From assembly GCF_001667925.1 (NCBI RefSeq), contig NZ_LZJR01000154.1, positions 186,001-250,000 of the forward strand: 64,000 bases of DNA. The letters are read 5' to 3'. Below, piece by piece: positions 17,486 to 26,877 of the stretch; position 1 is the first letter of the stretch; the number at the start of each line of letters is the position of its first letter. Under the pieces are notes generated by a model. The model did no database searches, was not told the origin of the DNA, and saw nothing but the letters and a program-made list of their open reading frames with translations. The DNA comes from Mycobacterium sp. E2479 (GTDB lineage: Bacteria > Actinomycetota > Actinomycetes > Mycobacteriales > Mycobacteriaceae). The position numbers and the translations under genes were made by a program.

Positions 17486-17938
17486 GTGACGACATGCTCT
17501 GAGTCCGCAGGTACCGAGGCGGTGGGCAGGTCGCTGAAGTTCATCGGTCCCGGCGTCGACGACATCAACCAGTTCTTCTTCGATGCCACCAGCAATGGCC
17601 AATTGGCATTTCAGCGATGTCGCGCCTGCGAGACATGGTGGAGTCTGCCGGCCTACGCGTGCTACGCCTGCGGTGCAAGCGAATTCGATGTTGTCGCGAC
17701 TGGGGGGCGTGGGTTTGTCTATACCTATGCCATCCCGCGTCGTCCAAGCGCCGCTCTCGTCGACGTAGACCTCGTGTTCGTCGTGATCGAGCTCGATGAA
17801 GGGGTGCGGTATTTCTCCCGACTCGTCGGTATCGACCCTTCGCAGGTTGATTTCGGCATGCGCGTGGAGGTGCAGTTCGCGCCCGCCGATTCGGGTGTCA
17901 TGGTTCCGGTTTTCGCTCCGGCCGGAGGTCCACCATAG
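17486..17938 (+). CDS. DUF35 OB-fold protein with zinc ribbon
   Basis: 150 residues. A 30-residue N-terminal helix region is followed by the zinc ribbon CRAC...CYAC (about 45-62) and an OB-fold (GFVYTYAIPRR onward). GTG at 17486 follows GAAGAAGG with good spacing. The thiolase-fold gene begins 2 bp after its stop, so the two products are very likely subunits of one complex, as with ChsH2/Ltp2. Compared with the copy at 4954 it has a longer N-terminus and little sequence identity. This argues for separate substrates rather than recent duplication. Confidence 0.85.
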   Translation: MTTCSESAGTEAVGRSLKFIGPGVDDINQFFFDATSNGQLAFQRCRACETWWSLPAYACYACGASEFDVVATGGRGFVYTYAIPRRPSAALVDVDLVFVVIELDEGVRYFSRLVGIDPSQVDFGMRVEVQFAPADSGVMVPVFAPAGGPP

Positions 17939-17940
17939 CC

Positions 17941-19110
17941 ATGCGGAGCTCTGACACCGAGGTGGTGGTTGCAGGGATCGGTATCACCGAAATGTCGACG
18001 GATTCCGGGGTGTCGTCGTCGACTTTGGCGATGAAGGCCGTTTCGATGGCTCTTGCAGACGCAGGACTGTCGCTGCGAGATGTCGACGGTCTGGTGACAT
18101 ATGAGGCCGATCCGACATCTCCATTCCTGCTCGCCCAACTACTCGGATTGCCTGAGTTAAAATGGTTTTCGATCACGCTGGCGGGCGGGGGCGGCGCGTG
18201 TATGACCTTCCAAGACGCGGCGCTCGCGGTGAGCACGGGACTGGCCGATCATGTGGTGATATATCGCGCAGAAAACTTGCGTTCAGGACGGCGGTTCGGG
18301 CAGGGAATCTCTGACTCCGACGCCGGCACGACCCAAGCTGTGCTGCGCCAGGTCTTTACCTACGGCTCCATCACCCCGGCGTGGTGGGAGGCGCCGACTT
18401 TTCATCGCTATCTTCACGATTACGGCAAGACCAATGCCGATTTAGCGCATGTCGTGGTGTCAGCCCGAAAGTGGGCGGAAACCAACCCCGCGGCTCGTTT
18501 CTTCGGGCGGCCGCTGACGTTCGAGGGCCACCAGGAATCCAAGTGGGTGGCCGAACCGGTTCTGCGCGTTAATGACTGCTGCTTGGAGAGCGATGGAGGC
18601 GCGGCGTTCGTGGTGACCACGGCGACGCGTGCACGCGACCTGAAGGCAACACCGGTCAAGATTCACGGCGCGGTCAGGGGAATGGCTCACCGGTCAACTC
18701 TGATGCAGAACTACTATGCGCCTGACATCAGCGGGGTGCCGGATCTCGACGTCGTCGCCGAGAACCTCTACCGGCACACCGGTATGACAGCGAGAGACTT
18801 CGACGCCGCCATCATCTACGACTCGTTCAGTCCACTCATCCCGATGTCACTCGAAGCCCTCGGATTCTGCGGACGTGGGCAAGGAATTGACTTCATCGCG
18901 GAGGGCCACACGTCTCCAGGTGGCGCGCATCCCGTGAATCCGAACGGCGGCCAGATCGGAGAGGGCTATCTGCACGGCTTCAACGGGATCGTCGAAGCGG
19001 TCCGGCAGATCCGCGGCAACTCGGTGAATCAAATCCCCGATGTCAACACCATGGTCGTGACCTCCGGGCCGGCCCTGCCGACGAGCGCGATGGTCCTGCA
19101 AGCGTGCTGA
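17941..19110 (+). CDS. Thiolase-fold Ltp2-like protein, probable retro-aldolase
   Basis: 389 residues. VVVAGIGITEMS opens the first thiolase half and FDAAIIYDSFSPLIPMSLEALGFCGRG the second; GGAHPVNPNGGQIGEGYLHG is the C-terminal active-site loop. The nucleophile region reads ITLAGGGGACMTF without the CxSG cysteine, and the canonical His position is Tyr. Tyr in this role is what the Ltp2 aldolase uses, so retro-aldol cleavage of a beta-hydroxyacyl-CoA is the best guess. The DUF35 partner lies immediately upstream and an aldehyde dehydrogenase follows, which could oxidise an aldehyde released by such cleavage. Confidence 0.8.
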   Translation: MRSSDTEVVVAGIGITEMSTDSGVSSSTLAMKAVSMALADAGLSLRDVDGLVTYEADPTSPFLLAQLLGLPELKWFSITLAGGGGACMTFQDAALAVSTGLADHVVIYRAENLRSGRRFGQGISDSDAGTTQAVLRQVFTYGSITPAWWEAPTFHRYLHDYGKTNADLAHVVVSARKWAETNPAARFFGRPLTFEGHQESKWVAEPVLRVNDCCLESDGGAAFVVTTATRARDLKATPVKIHGAVRGMAHRSTLMQNYYAPDISGVPDLDVVAENLYRHTGMTARDFDAAIIYDSFSPLIPMSLEALGFCGRGQGIDFIAEGHTSPGGAHPVNPNGGQIGEGYLHGFNGIVEAVRQIRGNSVNQIPDVNTMVVTSGPALPTSAMVLQAC

Positions 19111-19177
19111 CGATTCGGGCCATGCCTCATGGCTTCTGACCGGATAGGGCTTGCATTACGGAGAAGGGAGGAGCGAA

Positions 19178-20671
19178 ATGTCGACCGTGTCATTGAGCCC
19201 CGGGAGACCCTACGTGAACGGAGCGTGGGACCACGGTAGCGGCGAGCGGGCCACGACGATTATCAATCCGGCAACCGAACAACCCATAGGCGAGGTTTAC
19301 GAATCGTCTGTAGACGACGTCATTCGAGCCGTCGACGCCGCCCGGGAGGCTTTCGGCGACGGCCGGGGACCGTGGCCGAAGATGTCACCCAAAGAACGAT
19401 CCGCAGTTCTTCACCGTTTCGCCGATGCCGTTGCCGCCCGGCGTGATGACCTGATGTTCCTGTTGAAGAACGAAATCGGCTGTGCGGGAATGGCCGGGGA
19501 GGTCAGTCAAGTCGAAGAAGCTATTCGGTTCGCCTACTTTTGGGCGGACCGAGCCGCGGAGCTCAAGTTCGACGAACCATTGCCGCCGAAAGCGGGCCTG
19601 ACCGGAATGGGACAGGCGCTGGTACGGAAGGAACCGGCAGGCGTGATCGGGGCGATCACCCCGTTCAACTATCCAATTCTCTTGAACATGTGGAAGATTG
19701 GGCCAGCTTTGGCGACCGGCAACACGATGGTGCTCAAACCCTCGCCCTACACGCCGTTTTCGGCGTTGATCCTGGCGGATGCGGCCGCGGAAGCTGATAT
19801 TCCGCCGGGTGTCTTCAATGTCGTTACCGGTGGCATCGACGAGGCGCGGGCGCTCACTGAGCATCCCGATGTGGCCGTCGTCTCTTTCACAGGCTCCAAC
19901 GCCATTGGCCGGGAAGTGATGCGGCAGGCCGCGGGCACACTCAAGCGCGTAGTGCTGGAGTTGGGCGGCAAATCGCCCAACATCGTCTTCGCCGATGCGG
20001 ACATCGACGATCCCATGCTGGTGATGTCGCTGGTCATGGGATTCACGGTGCACGCAGGTCAAGGTTGCGTGTTGCAAACTCGGCTGCTCGTGGAGCGGCC
20101 GGTCTACGACGCGGTCGCGGACCGGATCAAGAACGCGATCCAGGCGATGAAGGTGGGTGACCCGGCAGACCCCGCGTCAGAGATGGGACCCCTAATCAGT
20201 GCCGGTCAACGCGATCGTGTGCTTGGTTACGTCCAGTCCGGCGTCGCGGAACGGGCGACGCTGGCCTTCGGAGGCGGCCGACCCGCACACCTGGACCGCG
20301 GATTCTTCGTCGAGCCGACGTTGTTCACCGATGTCACAAACGACATGAAGATCGCCAGAGAGGAGATATTCGGCCCCGTGGGAGTGATGATTCCGTTCGA
20401 CGGGCCCGATGAGGCGATCGCAATCGCGAACGACACACCCTACGGTCTCGGTGGCTCAGTATGGAGCGGCGACTCGGTGAAGGCCTTCGAGGTGGCCGGA
20501 GCGCTGCGAGCCGGCTACATCCATATCAACGGCGGTGACCAGAGCTTTGGTGGACCGATCGGGCCCGCGCCTTTCGGCGGATACAAACAATCGGGAATCG
20601 GTCGCGAACACGGCTCCGCAGGAGCCGACGAGTACATGGAGATCAAGACCATGCATTACCCGGTCGGCTGA
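19178..20671 (+). CDS. NAD(P)-dependent aldehyde dehydrogenase
   Basis: 497 residues of the ALDH superfamily, oxidising an aldehyde to the acid. AITPFNYP (about 160-167) and FTGSNAIG form the cofactor site, VLELGGKSPN contains the general-base Glu (near 262), and HAGQGCVLQTR carries the catalytic Cys (near 296). The C-terminal YGLGGSVWS and PFGGYKQSGIGRE motifs are intact. ATG at 19178 follows GAAGGGAGGAG, an excellent ribosome site. It lies between the aldolase-like gene and an epimerase-type SDR, in a run of five plus-strand genes from 17486 to 23092. Confidence 0.88.
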   Translation: MSTVSLSPGRPYVNGAWDHGSGERATTIINPATEQPIGEVYESSVDDVIRAVDAAREAFGDGRGPWPKMSPKERSAVLHRFADAVAARRDDLMFLLKNEIGCAGMAGEVSQVEEAIRFAYFWADRAAELKFDEPLPPKAGLTGMGQALVRKEPAGVIGAITPFNYPILLNMWKIGPALATGNTMVLKPSPYTPFSALILADAAAEADIPPGVFNVVTGGIDEARALTEHPDVAVVSFTGSNAIGREVMRQAAGTLKRVVLELGGKSPNIVFADADIDDPMLVMSLVMGFTVHAGQGCVLQTRLLVERPVYDAVADRIKNAIQAMKVGDPADPASEMGPLISAGQRDRVLGYVQSGVAERATLAFGGGRPAHLDRGFFVEPTLFTDVTNDMKIAREEIFGPVGVMIPFDGPDEAIAIANDTPYGLGGSVWSGDSVKAFEVAGALRAGYIHINGGDQSFGGPIGPAPFGGYKQSGIGREHGSAGADEYMEIKTMHYPVG

Positions 20672-20708
20672 TGCGCTCAGCCGAAATCACTGTGAAAGCG
20701 AGTCTTTC

Positions 20709-21779
20709 GTGACCGGGGCGGGACCAGTTTTAGTCACCGGCGCGTTCGGCCTTGTTGGTACCGCGACGATCGAGCAATTGGCCTCGGAAGGTCGCCGGGT
20801 GGTGGCCACCGACCTAAAGACGCCCGCGTACGTCAAAGCGGCCAAGAAGTTGCCCGCCGGCGTCGAGGTGAAGTGGGCCGACCTGACCGTCCAGTCACAG
20901 CTCGACGAGTTGCTGGGAGCCTCGTCACCGTCAGCGATCATCCACCTCGTGGGCATGATCGCTCCCGCGATCTACCGTAACCCGGCACTCGGGCGCAAGG
21001 TCAACGTCGACATCACTCGCGCGCTGGTGTCGGCGGCCCAGGCGTTACCCAAACCGCCGCGCATCGTGCACGCTTCCAGTGTCGCCGTCTACGGCCCGCG
21101 CAACCCCTTCCGTCATCCGGAGAAGGTGGACGAGAACACCGTCACCGCGCCCAACGAGGTGTACGGCTCGACGAAACTCGAAGCCGAGCAGGTTATTCGG
21201 ACGTCGACGCTCGACTGGGTGATACTGCGACTGGGCGGCGTGGTGAGCACCCGGCTCGTGTCGATGGTGAGCGGTTGGGACGTTCTCCTGTTCGAAAGCG
21301 CGCTACCAAAGAACGGTCGCATCCACACCGTCGACGTTCGGGACGTTGCAAAGGCATTCGCCGCAGCCACCACCGCGGACGCCGTGGGAAGGATCTTGCT
21401 CATTGGCGGCGACGGCACTCACATGCTGCGTTACACCGACGCCACGCACGATCTGACGGCTGCCGCCGGCATCGGCAACGTTCTTCCAGAGGGCCGTCCG
21501 GGCGATCCCGACAGTGAGACGGCCTGGTTTGCCACCGACTGGATGGACACCGGCCCGGCGCAGGAATTGCTGCAATTCCAGAACCATTCGTGGGGCGACA
21601 TCTTGGCGGAGGTCCGTCGAAAAGTCGGTCCTGCGCGTCATGTGCTGCGAGTCGTTGCACCGCTGGTTCGCAACGTCCTCGAACGCCGGTCCGCGTACCG
21701 CGATGCTCCCGGCGTGTATGCGGATCCGTGGGAGATCGTGCGCGAACACTTGGGCGATCCCGCGGCGCCGAAGTCCTGA
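20709..21779 (+). CDS. NAD-dependent epimerase/dehydratase (extended SDR)
   Basis: 356 residues. VLVTGAFGLVGTATI (about 7-21) is the Rossmann glycine motif, DLKTP follows beta2 (NAD preference), HASSVAVYGP holds the serine, and YGSTKLEAE holds the catalytic YxxxK. The C-terminal half (IHTVDVRDVAKAF, then ILLIGGD) is typical of extended SDRs. The last 60 residues (SWGDILAEVRRKVG...ERRSAYRDAPGVYADPWE) form a helical tail seen in steroid/terpenoid-catabolism epimerases. The reaction is unknown; ketoreduction or hydroxy-group oxidation on a ring intermediate is plausible. GTG at 20709 was chosen because homology starts there. Confidence 0.8.
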   Translation: MTGAGPVLVTGAFGLVGTATIEQLASEGRRVVATDLKTPAYVKAAKKLPAGVEVKWADLTVQSQLDELLGASSPSAIIHLVGMIAPAIYRNPALGRKVNVDITRALVSAAQALPKPPRIVHASSVAVYGPRNPFRHPEKVDENTVTAPNEVYGSTKLEAEQVIRTSTLDWVILRLGGVVSTRLVSMVSGWDVLLFESALPKNGRIHTVDVRDVAKAFAAATTADAVGRILLIGGDGTHMLRYTDATHDLTAAAGIGNVLPEGRPGDPDSETAWFATDWMDTGPAQELLQFQNHSWGDILAEVRRKVGPARHVLRVVAPLVRNVLERRSAYRDAPGVYADPWEIVREHLGDPAAPKS

Positions 21780-21880
21780 CATGCGTCGGCACGTCGCCAT
21801 GGACCGGTTCGATCCAACCGGCACAACCCGCTTGTATGAGCCGTACGTCTCGTACCGGGGCGGTCGACAAAGGAGGGGCC

Positions 21881-23092
21881 ATGGACTTCGAAGTTAGCCG
21901 TCGTTCTGCGGACTTGCTGGAACGCCTTACCGGTTTCATGGACGAGTGCGTGTACCCGGCCGAGGCGACTTATCATCGGGAGCTCGGCGAAGCCGGACAC
22001 CCCCATGCGCAACCCGGGGTCATGCAGGAGCTCAAGGCCGAGGCTCGCAGGCGGGGACTGTGGAACCTCTTCCACCCCGACCCCGAGTACGGCGCGGGGT
22101 TGTCTTGTATTGAATACGCACCTCTGGCAGAGATCATGGGCCGCAGCGCGATTGGGTCGGAGGCGTGCAACTGCTCGGCGCCGGATACCGGCAACATGGA
22201 GCTCCTCACGCAGTTCGGCTCCGCCGAACAAAAGGAGCGATGGCTTCGGCCGCTGCTGGACGGCGAGATTCGGTCCGCGTTCGCGATGACCGAGCCTGAC
22301 GTCGCATCGTCGGACGCTACGAATGTCCGGATGCGCATCGAGCGGCAGGGGGGCGAGTACCTGCTCAACGGACGAAAGTGGTGGATCACCAATGCAATGC
22401 ACCCTCATTGCCGCGTGTTCATCGTGATGGGTAAGACCAATCCCGACGCACCGACGCACCGCCAGCAAAGCATGATCCTGGTCCCGCGTGATACCCAGGG
22501 GGTCACGGTGCTGCGCAACCTGACGGTGTTCGGCTACGCCGACCAGGAGAGTCACTGCGAAGTCGTGTTCGAGAACGTGCGAGTCCCGGTTGAGAACATC
22601 ATCGCGGAGGAGGGCGCCGGCTTCGCCATCGCTCAGGCGCGGCTCGGTCCGGGCCGCATCCACCACTGCATGCGGGCGCTGGGTGCGGCCGAGCGTGCGT
22701 TGGAGCTGATGTGCCGACGGGCCTGCGAGCGGGTGACGTTCGGCGCACCGGTCGCCTCGCGGGCGAACATCATGGACTGGATCGCCGAGTCGCGGACCGA
22801 GATCGAAATGGGCCGGCTACTGACCCTCAAGACCGCCTGGCTGATTGACACCGCCGGCAACCGTCAAGCGCGAACGGAGATCGCCGCGATCAAGGTCGCC
22901 GTACCCCGAATCGCGGCCAAGGTCATTGACCGAGCAATCCAAGTCCACGGCTCGGGCGGCCTGTGCGGCGACTTCCCGCTGGCGGCCATGTACGCGCTTA
23001 TCAGATGCCTGCGCTTAGCCGACGGACCCGACGAGGTGCACAACGTGACAGTCGCCCGCCGCGAGCTGGGGAAATACGCGGCGGCGAACTGA
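21881..23092 (+). CDS. ACAD10/ACAD11-like acyl-CoA dehydrogenase
   Basis: 403 residues. FAMTEPDVASSDATNV is the flavin/substrate motif, and the C-terminal segment HGSGGLCGDFPLAAMYALIR...LADGPDEVHN matches the ACAD10/11 subgroup, which has Asp-x-Pro-Leu and DGPDEVH in place of the ordinary EYPxER and GTSQIQ. In animals and in the bacterial Lva system such dehydrogenases act with an APH-like kinase on 4-hydroxyacyl-CoAs. A kinase-like gene occurs at 41127. ATG at 21881 has a perfect AGGAGG. It ends about 50 bp before the palindrome at 23143. Confidence 0.85.
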   Translation: MDFEVSRRSADLLERLTGFMDECVYPAEATYHRELGEAGHPHAQPGVMQELKAEARRRGLWNLFHPDPEYGAGLSCIEYAPLAEIMGRSAIGSEACNCSAPDTGNMELLTQFGSAEQKERWLRPLLDGEIRSAFAMTEPDVASSDATNVRMRIERQGGEYLLNGRKWWITNAMHPHCRVFIVMGKTNPDAPTHRQQSMILVPRDTQGVTVLRNLTVFGYADQESHCEVVFENVRVPVENIIAEEGAGFAIAQARLGPGRIHHCMRALGAAERALELMCRRACERVTFGAPVASRANIMDWIAESRTEIEMGRLLTLKTAWLIDTAGNRQARTEIAAIKVAVPRIAAKVIDRAIQVHGSGGLCGDFPLAAMYALIRCLRLADGPDEVHNVTVARRELGKYAAAN

Positions 23093-23142
23093 CGGCGATA
23101 CCGTCCGGTTGGTCGTACTAAGTGCGGCACGGACTACGTTTT

Positions 23143-23160
23143 CGACCGTCCAGTCGGTCT
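23143..23160. promoter_or_regulatory. Palindromic operator, N6 class, before the CoA-transferase operon
   Basis: CGACCG-TCCAGT-CGGTCT. It lies just before a TAGGCT -10-like box at 23163-23168, so bound protein would cover the promoter of the 23202-30476 operon. It shares half-sites and 6-bp spacing with the sites at 33102, 35922, 40302, 41086, 51420, 61351 and 62811. Confidence 0.6.
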
Positions 23161-23201
23161 GCTAGGCTCGCATGATACGTGCGGAGAGGACGGGTCATAG
23201 G

Positions 23202-25568
23202 GTGGCTATCCCAAGCCTGCTTGACGGAGTGCGGGTGGTCGAGCTTGCCGGCCGGCCGTCGATCAGGGTGGCCGCCTCGATCTGCGCAGTGATGGGCGCA
23301 GATGTCGTCCGCGTCGAGTCCGGGCTCACTGCGGAGGCGTCAATTAGCGGCGTGCATCCGCTCGTGGACGAGCGCGCGATGAGCGTTGCGTGGGACCGAG
23401 ACAAGCGCACGGTCACGGTCGGCGGCCACGGCAGGGCAGGCCTCGACGAAATGATCGCGAGCGCCGACATCCTGCTCACCTCGGCTGAAACTGGTGCGGG
23501 CGAACCGTTTTCGAGTAGTCGTGGCGGAGCTCCTTACGGCGGCGTCCAGCTGCTGATCACGCCGTTCGGCACCACTGGGCCCTACGCGGCATACCGCGGC
23601 GACGAGCTCAACGTCTGCGCCTTTGGCGGTCCCGCCGTTTACGTCGGGGAACCCGGGCGTGAGCCGATCGTCCCGCCATTCATGCTCGCCAGCTTTCAGG
23701 CCGCGCTGTCCGGACTTGCCGGCGCGCTGGGGGCGTTGCTCGGCGGACGGGGCGCGCAGATTGACGTCGCCGAGTATGAGGCACTCGCCACCAGCCACAT
23801 GACCGGCCTGTACAGCCTCTCGTTGTTTTCCGGCGAGGTGCCGCGACGGGCCGGGCACCGTAAGCCCAACCCCTACCCGTTCACTGTTCTGCCGTGCAGG
23901 GACGGTCGTGTCTGCCTGGCGTTCCTGGCCGGCCACCAGTGGAGGCGCCTCCTCGACGCGATGGGCCAACCAGAGTGGTCGAAGGATCCGCGTTACGCCG
24001 ACCGCCGCCGCAACGGTGAGCTTTATGCCGACGAACTCGACGAGCTCGTGTCCGGGTGGCTGGCGAACTACACCAAAGACGAGTTGCGTGCGATGAGCGT
24101 GCAGCGGGGCATTCCGCTCGGGCCCTTGGAGACCATCGAGGGCCTACGCGAGTCGGAGCAGTTCCGGCAGCGTGGTTTCCTGCGCCCCGTGAGCGTCGAC
24201 GGGCACAAGATCGATATGCCCGGCCTGCCGTTCCTGGACCGACCCGCGTCGCGCACCCGGATGGGTGCACCGGCTGCATGTAACACCGCGCGCGCCTCAG
24301 GCAACTCCGCGCTGCCGCTCGCCGGTCTGCGCGCCGTCGACCTCAGCTGGGTGATGAGCGGGCCGATGGCCGCTCAGTTCCTAGCCGACATGGGGGCCGA
24401 CGTGATCAAGGTCGAGTCCCGAACTCATCTGGACGCATCCCGCCAGGGCCTCCCGCTGATCGCAGATGTCGAGGCAGGCGACGCAGGTGCAACGCCGAAT
24501 ATGATGCCGCACTTCAATGCCGTCAATCGCGGCAAGCGCAGCGTTCAGCTGGACTTGCGGTCCGACGCGGGGCGGTCGGTGCTGACGCGGTTGGTTCAGG
24601 ATGCGGACGTCGTGGTGGAAAATATTGGCGCTGGATCCCTTGAACGGCTTGGCTTTTCGATGGACGAGCTGCATCGGCTTCGACCTGAGCTCGTCGTGCT
24701 CCGGATCAGCATGGCCGGCCAAGAGGGTCCCGACGCAGCCTTGCCCGGTTACGCGCCGCAAAGTACGTCCATCGGCGGGCTCGACGTGCTCGCCGGCTAT
24801 CTGGGCGAACCGCCGGTTGGGATGGTCGCGCTCAACCTCGGCGACATCACGGTTGCTTCCTTCGGGGCGGTGGCTCTGCTGGCCGCACTGCACCGGGCTC
24901 GCACGCGGGGGATAGGCACGGTCATCGACTTGTCGATGATCGAAGTCCACGCGGCGACTATCGCCCCGTTATTCGCCGCGCGTCAGCTCGACGGCACCGA
25001 CCTCAGCCCGATCGGTAACGGTCACCGGGTCCACTTCCCTCACGGCATGTATCCGAGCGCTGGCGATGACGCGTGGATCAGCATCGCGGTGCGGGACGAG
25101 CGGGAGTGGGCCGCACTGGCCGCGATCGTGGGAGCGCCTGCGGAGATCGCCGGCCGCACCGATGTCGCGCGCCGGCGCGAGGTCGCCGACGACATCGAGG
25201 AGCTGATCTCCGCATGGACCCGGACGCGCCCTGCCGACGAGGGCGCCAAGCAACTGCAGGAGGCCGGGGTTCCGGCAGCGCCGGCATACGGCGTCGAGGA
25301 GCTGATGACCGATCCGCATTCGTGCGCACGCCAAGTCGTCGTCGAGCTCGACCATCATCTGATCGGCTTCGTGCCGGTGTACGGCTCGCCGCTGCATGCG
25401 CAGCCAGCGATAGCTGAGGTGACCATGCGCGCGCCCGATCTAGGCGAGCACACCCTCCAGGTTCTCGACGAGCTCGGGTTCGACCACGAGCAGATCGCCG
25501 AGTTGGCCCAATCCGGCGCGTTCGACGGACTGGACCCGTTCAGCCTCGCGATCAAGGAGACCTTATGA
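23202..25568 (+). CDS. Double-domain type III (CaiB/BaiF) CoA-transferase
   Basis: 788 residues: two tandem CaiB/BaiF domains (about 1-360 and 370-788). Aligned with formyl-CoA transferase, the catalytic Asp position is Met161 in the first domain (PPFMLASF) and Asp548 in the second (LNLGDITVASFG). The first domain is thus probably structural. The second has the full set of family motifs (GADVIKVESR, VVVENIGAGSLERLG). The expected reaction is transfer of CoA between acids. I prefer GTG at 23202, 11 nt after GGAGAGGA. An ATG at 23172 would lie almost at the predicted transcription start. It overlaps the next gene by ATGA. Confidence 0.85.
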   Translation: MAIPSLLDGVRVVELAGRPSIRVAASICAVMGADVVRVESGLTAEASISGVHPLVDERAMSVAWDRDKRTVTVGGHGRAGLDEMIASADILLTSAETGAGEPFSSSRGGAPYGGVQLLITPFGTTGPYAAYRGDELNVCAFGGPAVYVGEPGREPIVPPFMLASFQAALSGLAGALGALLGGRGAQIDVAEYEALATSHMTGLYSLSLFSGEVPRRAGHRKPNPYPFTVLPCRDGRVCLAFLAGHQWRRLLDAMGQPEWSKDPRYADRRRNGELYADELDELVSGWLANYTKDELRAMSVQRGIPLGPLETIEGLRESEQFRQRGFLRPVSVDGHKIDMPGLPFLDRPASRTRMGAPAACNTARASGNSALPLAGLRAVDLSWVMSGPMAAQFLADMGADVIKVESRTHLDASRQGLPLIADVEAGDAGATPNMMPHFNAVNRGKRSVQLDLRSDAGRSVLTRLVQDADVVVENIGAGSLERLGFSMDELHRLRPELVVLRISMAGQEGPDAALPGYAPQSTSIGGLDVLAGYLGEPPVGMVALNLGDITVASFGAVALLAALHRARTRGIGTVIDLSMIEVHAATIAPLFAARQLDGTDLSPIGNGHRVHFPHGMYPSAGDDAWISIAVRDEREWAALAAIVGAPAEIAGRTDVARRREVADDIEELISAWTRTRPADEGAKQLQEAGVPAAPAYGVEELMTDPHSCARQVVVELDHHLIGFVPVYGSPLHAQPAIAEVTMRAPDLGEHTLQVLDELGFDHEQIAELAQSGAFDGLDPFSLAIKETL

Positions 25569-26812
25569 CCGAGTTGAAAGACACCACGCGCGAGCGGCCC
25601 GGTCCGCTTCGAGACATCACGGTCGTCGATCTGACGCACTGGGCAGCCGGGCCGATCGCCTCAATGGTGCTCGGCGACCTCGGCGCCGACATCCTGAAAA
25701 TCGAGCCACCTGCGGGCGAGCCGCAGCGCGGGATGGGCGTTACGTTCCCGGGCGGCTGGAGCACGTTCTTCCTCGCCTGCCAGCGCAACAAGCGCTTCGT
25801 CAGCATCGACTATCGCAACCCGCGCGGTCGTGAGCTCATCAAGAAACTGGCCAGCACCGCCGACGTCGTGATGGAGAACGCGCGGCCCGGGACCTGGGAG
25901 CGCCACGGCCTGGACTACGAGAGCCTGCGCGCGCTCAACCCACGGCTGATCTATGCCTCCATCACCGGCTTCGGGCAGACGGGCCCGATGCGCGACTGGC
26001 TGGCGATGGATCCGATCGCTCAGGCGGCCGGCGGAGTGGTCGGGATTACCGGCACGCCGGAGGGTGGGCCCGCGAAGGTCGGGGCGGCCATCACCGATGT
26101 CGTATCGGGTCGCCTGGCGGCCTTCGGAGTCGTCACCGCGCTGTATGACCGGATGCGCACGGGCGTCGGCCAGCGCGTCGACGCGTCGCTGTTCTCGACC
26201 GCGGTCGGCCTGCTCACTATGCGCGAGACCGAGTTCCAGTTCACCCAGCAGAACCCGCCCCTGCTCGGCACGGCGCACGGTCAGATCGTGCCCGCCGAGG
26301 CGTTTACGACGCGCGACGATCGGCGCGTGATGCTCTGCATCTACAGCGACTGGCACTGGGCGCGCTTCGCCGAGCTGGCCGGGGCTCCCCAGCTCGCGGC
26401 TGACGACAGATTCACCACGAACTCCGCGCGCTGCGAGCACCGGGTGGCCACGATTGCCGCCGTGCAGGACGTGATCCGCACCCGCACCGAGGTCGAATGG
26501 ACGGAGCTGCTTGCCGGCGAGATCCCCTATGGCCCGGTACTCGAATTCGACCAGCTTTGGCGGCACTCGCAGCTCGACGCCAACGAGCTGATCGCGCGCT
26601 ACGAAATGCCCGGCGTCGGAGAGGTCCGCTCCATCGGCAGTCCCGTACGGTTCTCGGGCTTTACCCAGCCGGTGCGCCGCGTGCCGGCAGCCACGGGGGC
26701 CGACACGGTCGAAGTCCTCCGCGAGCACGGACTTTCAGACGACGAGATCGATGAATTGATCGCCGCCGGGGTGGTGCACACGGCACCGGCTCACACCGCG
26801 GCATCCGCGTAG
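25565..26812 (+). CDS. Single-domain type III CoA-transferase (CaiB/BaiF)
   Basis: 415 residues, normal length for the family. VVDLTHWAAGPIASMVLGDLGADILKIE opens the fold, VVMENARPGTWERHGLDY follows, and GAAITDVVSG places Asp178 at the position of the catalytic aspartate of formyl-CoA transferase. This looks like a fully active homodimeric enzyme, unlike the double-domain protein just upstream. Having both in one operon suggests two acids, or two steps, need CoA. It is coupled to the upstream gene by a 4-bp overlap. A 65-bp gap separates it from the hydratase gene. Confidence 0.88.
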   Translation: MTELKDTTRERPGPLRDITVVDLTHWAAGPIASMVLGDLGADILKIEPPAGEPQRGMGVTFPGGWSTFFLACQRNKRFVSIDYRNPRGRELIKKLASTADVVMENARPGTWERHGLDYESLRALNPRLIYASITGFGQTGPMRDWLAMDPIAQAAGGVVGITGTPEGGPAKVGAAITDVVSGRLAAFGVVTALYDRMRTGVGQRVDASLFSTAVGLLTMRETEFQFTQQNPPLLGTAHGQIVPAEAFTTRDDRRVMLCIYSDWHWARFAELAGAPQLAADDRFTTNSARCEHRVATIAAVQDVIRTRTEVEWTELLAGEIPYGPVLEFDQLWRHSQLDANELIARYEMPGVGEVRSIGSPVRFSGFTQPVRRVPAATGADTVEVLREHGLSDDEIDELIAAGVVHTAPAHTAASA

Positions 26813-26877
26813 CCCGCACGACGACACATCGCATGAGACAGCAGAAAACCTACAGCTGAAAGATAGAGAGGAAACAA

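Noticed and set aside
21638..22666. 342-residue minus-strand open frame
   Set aside because: Opposite the ACAD10/11-like gene and without protein-family features.
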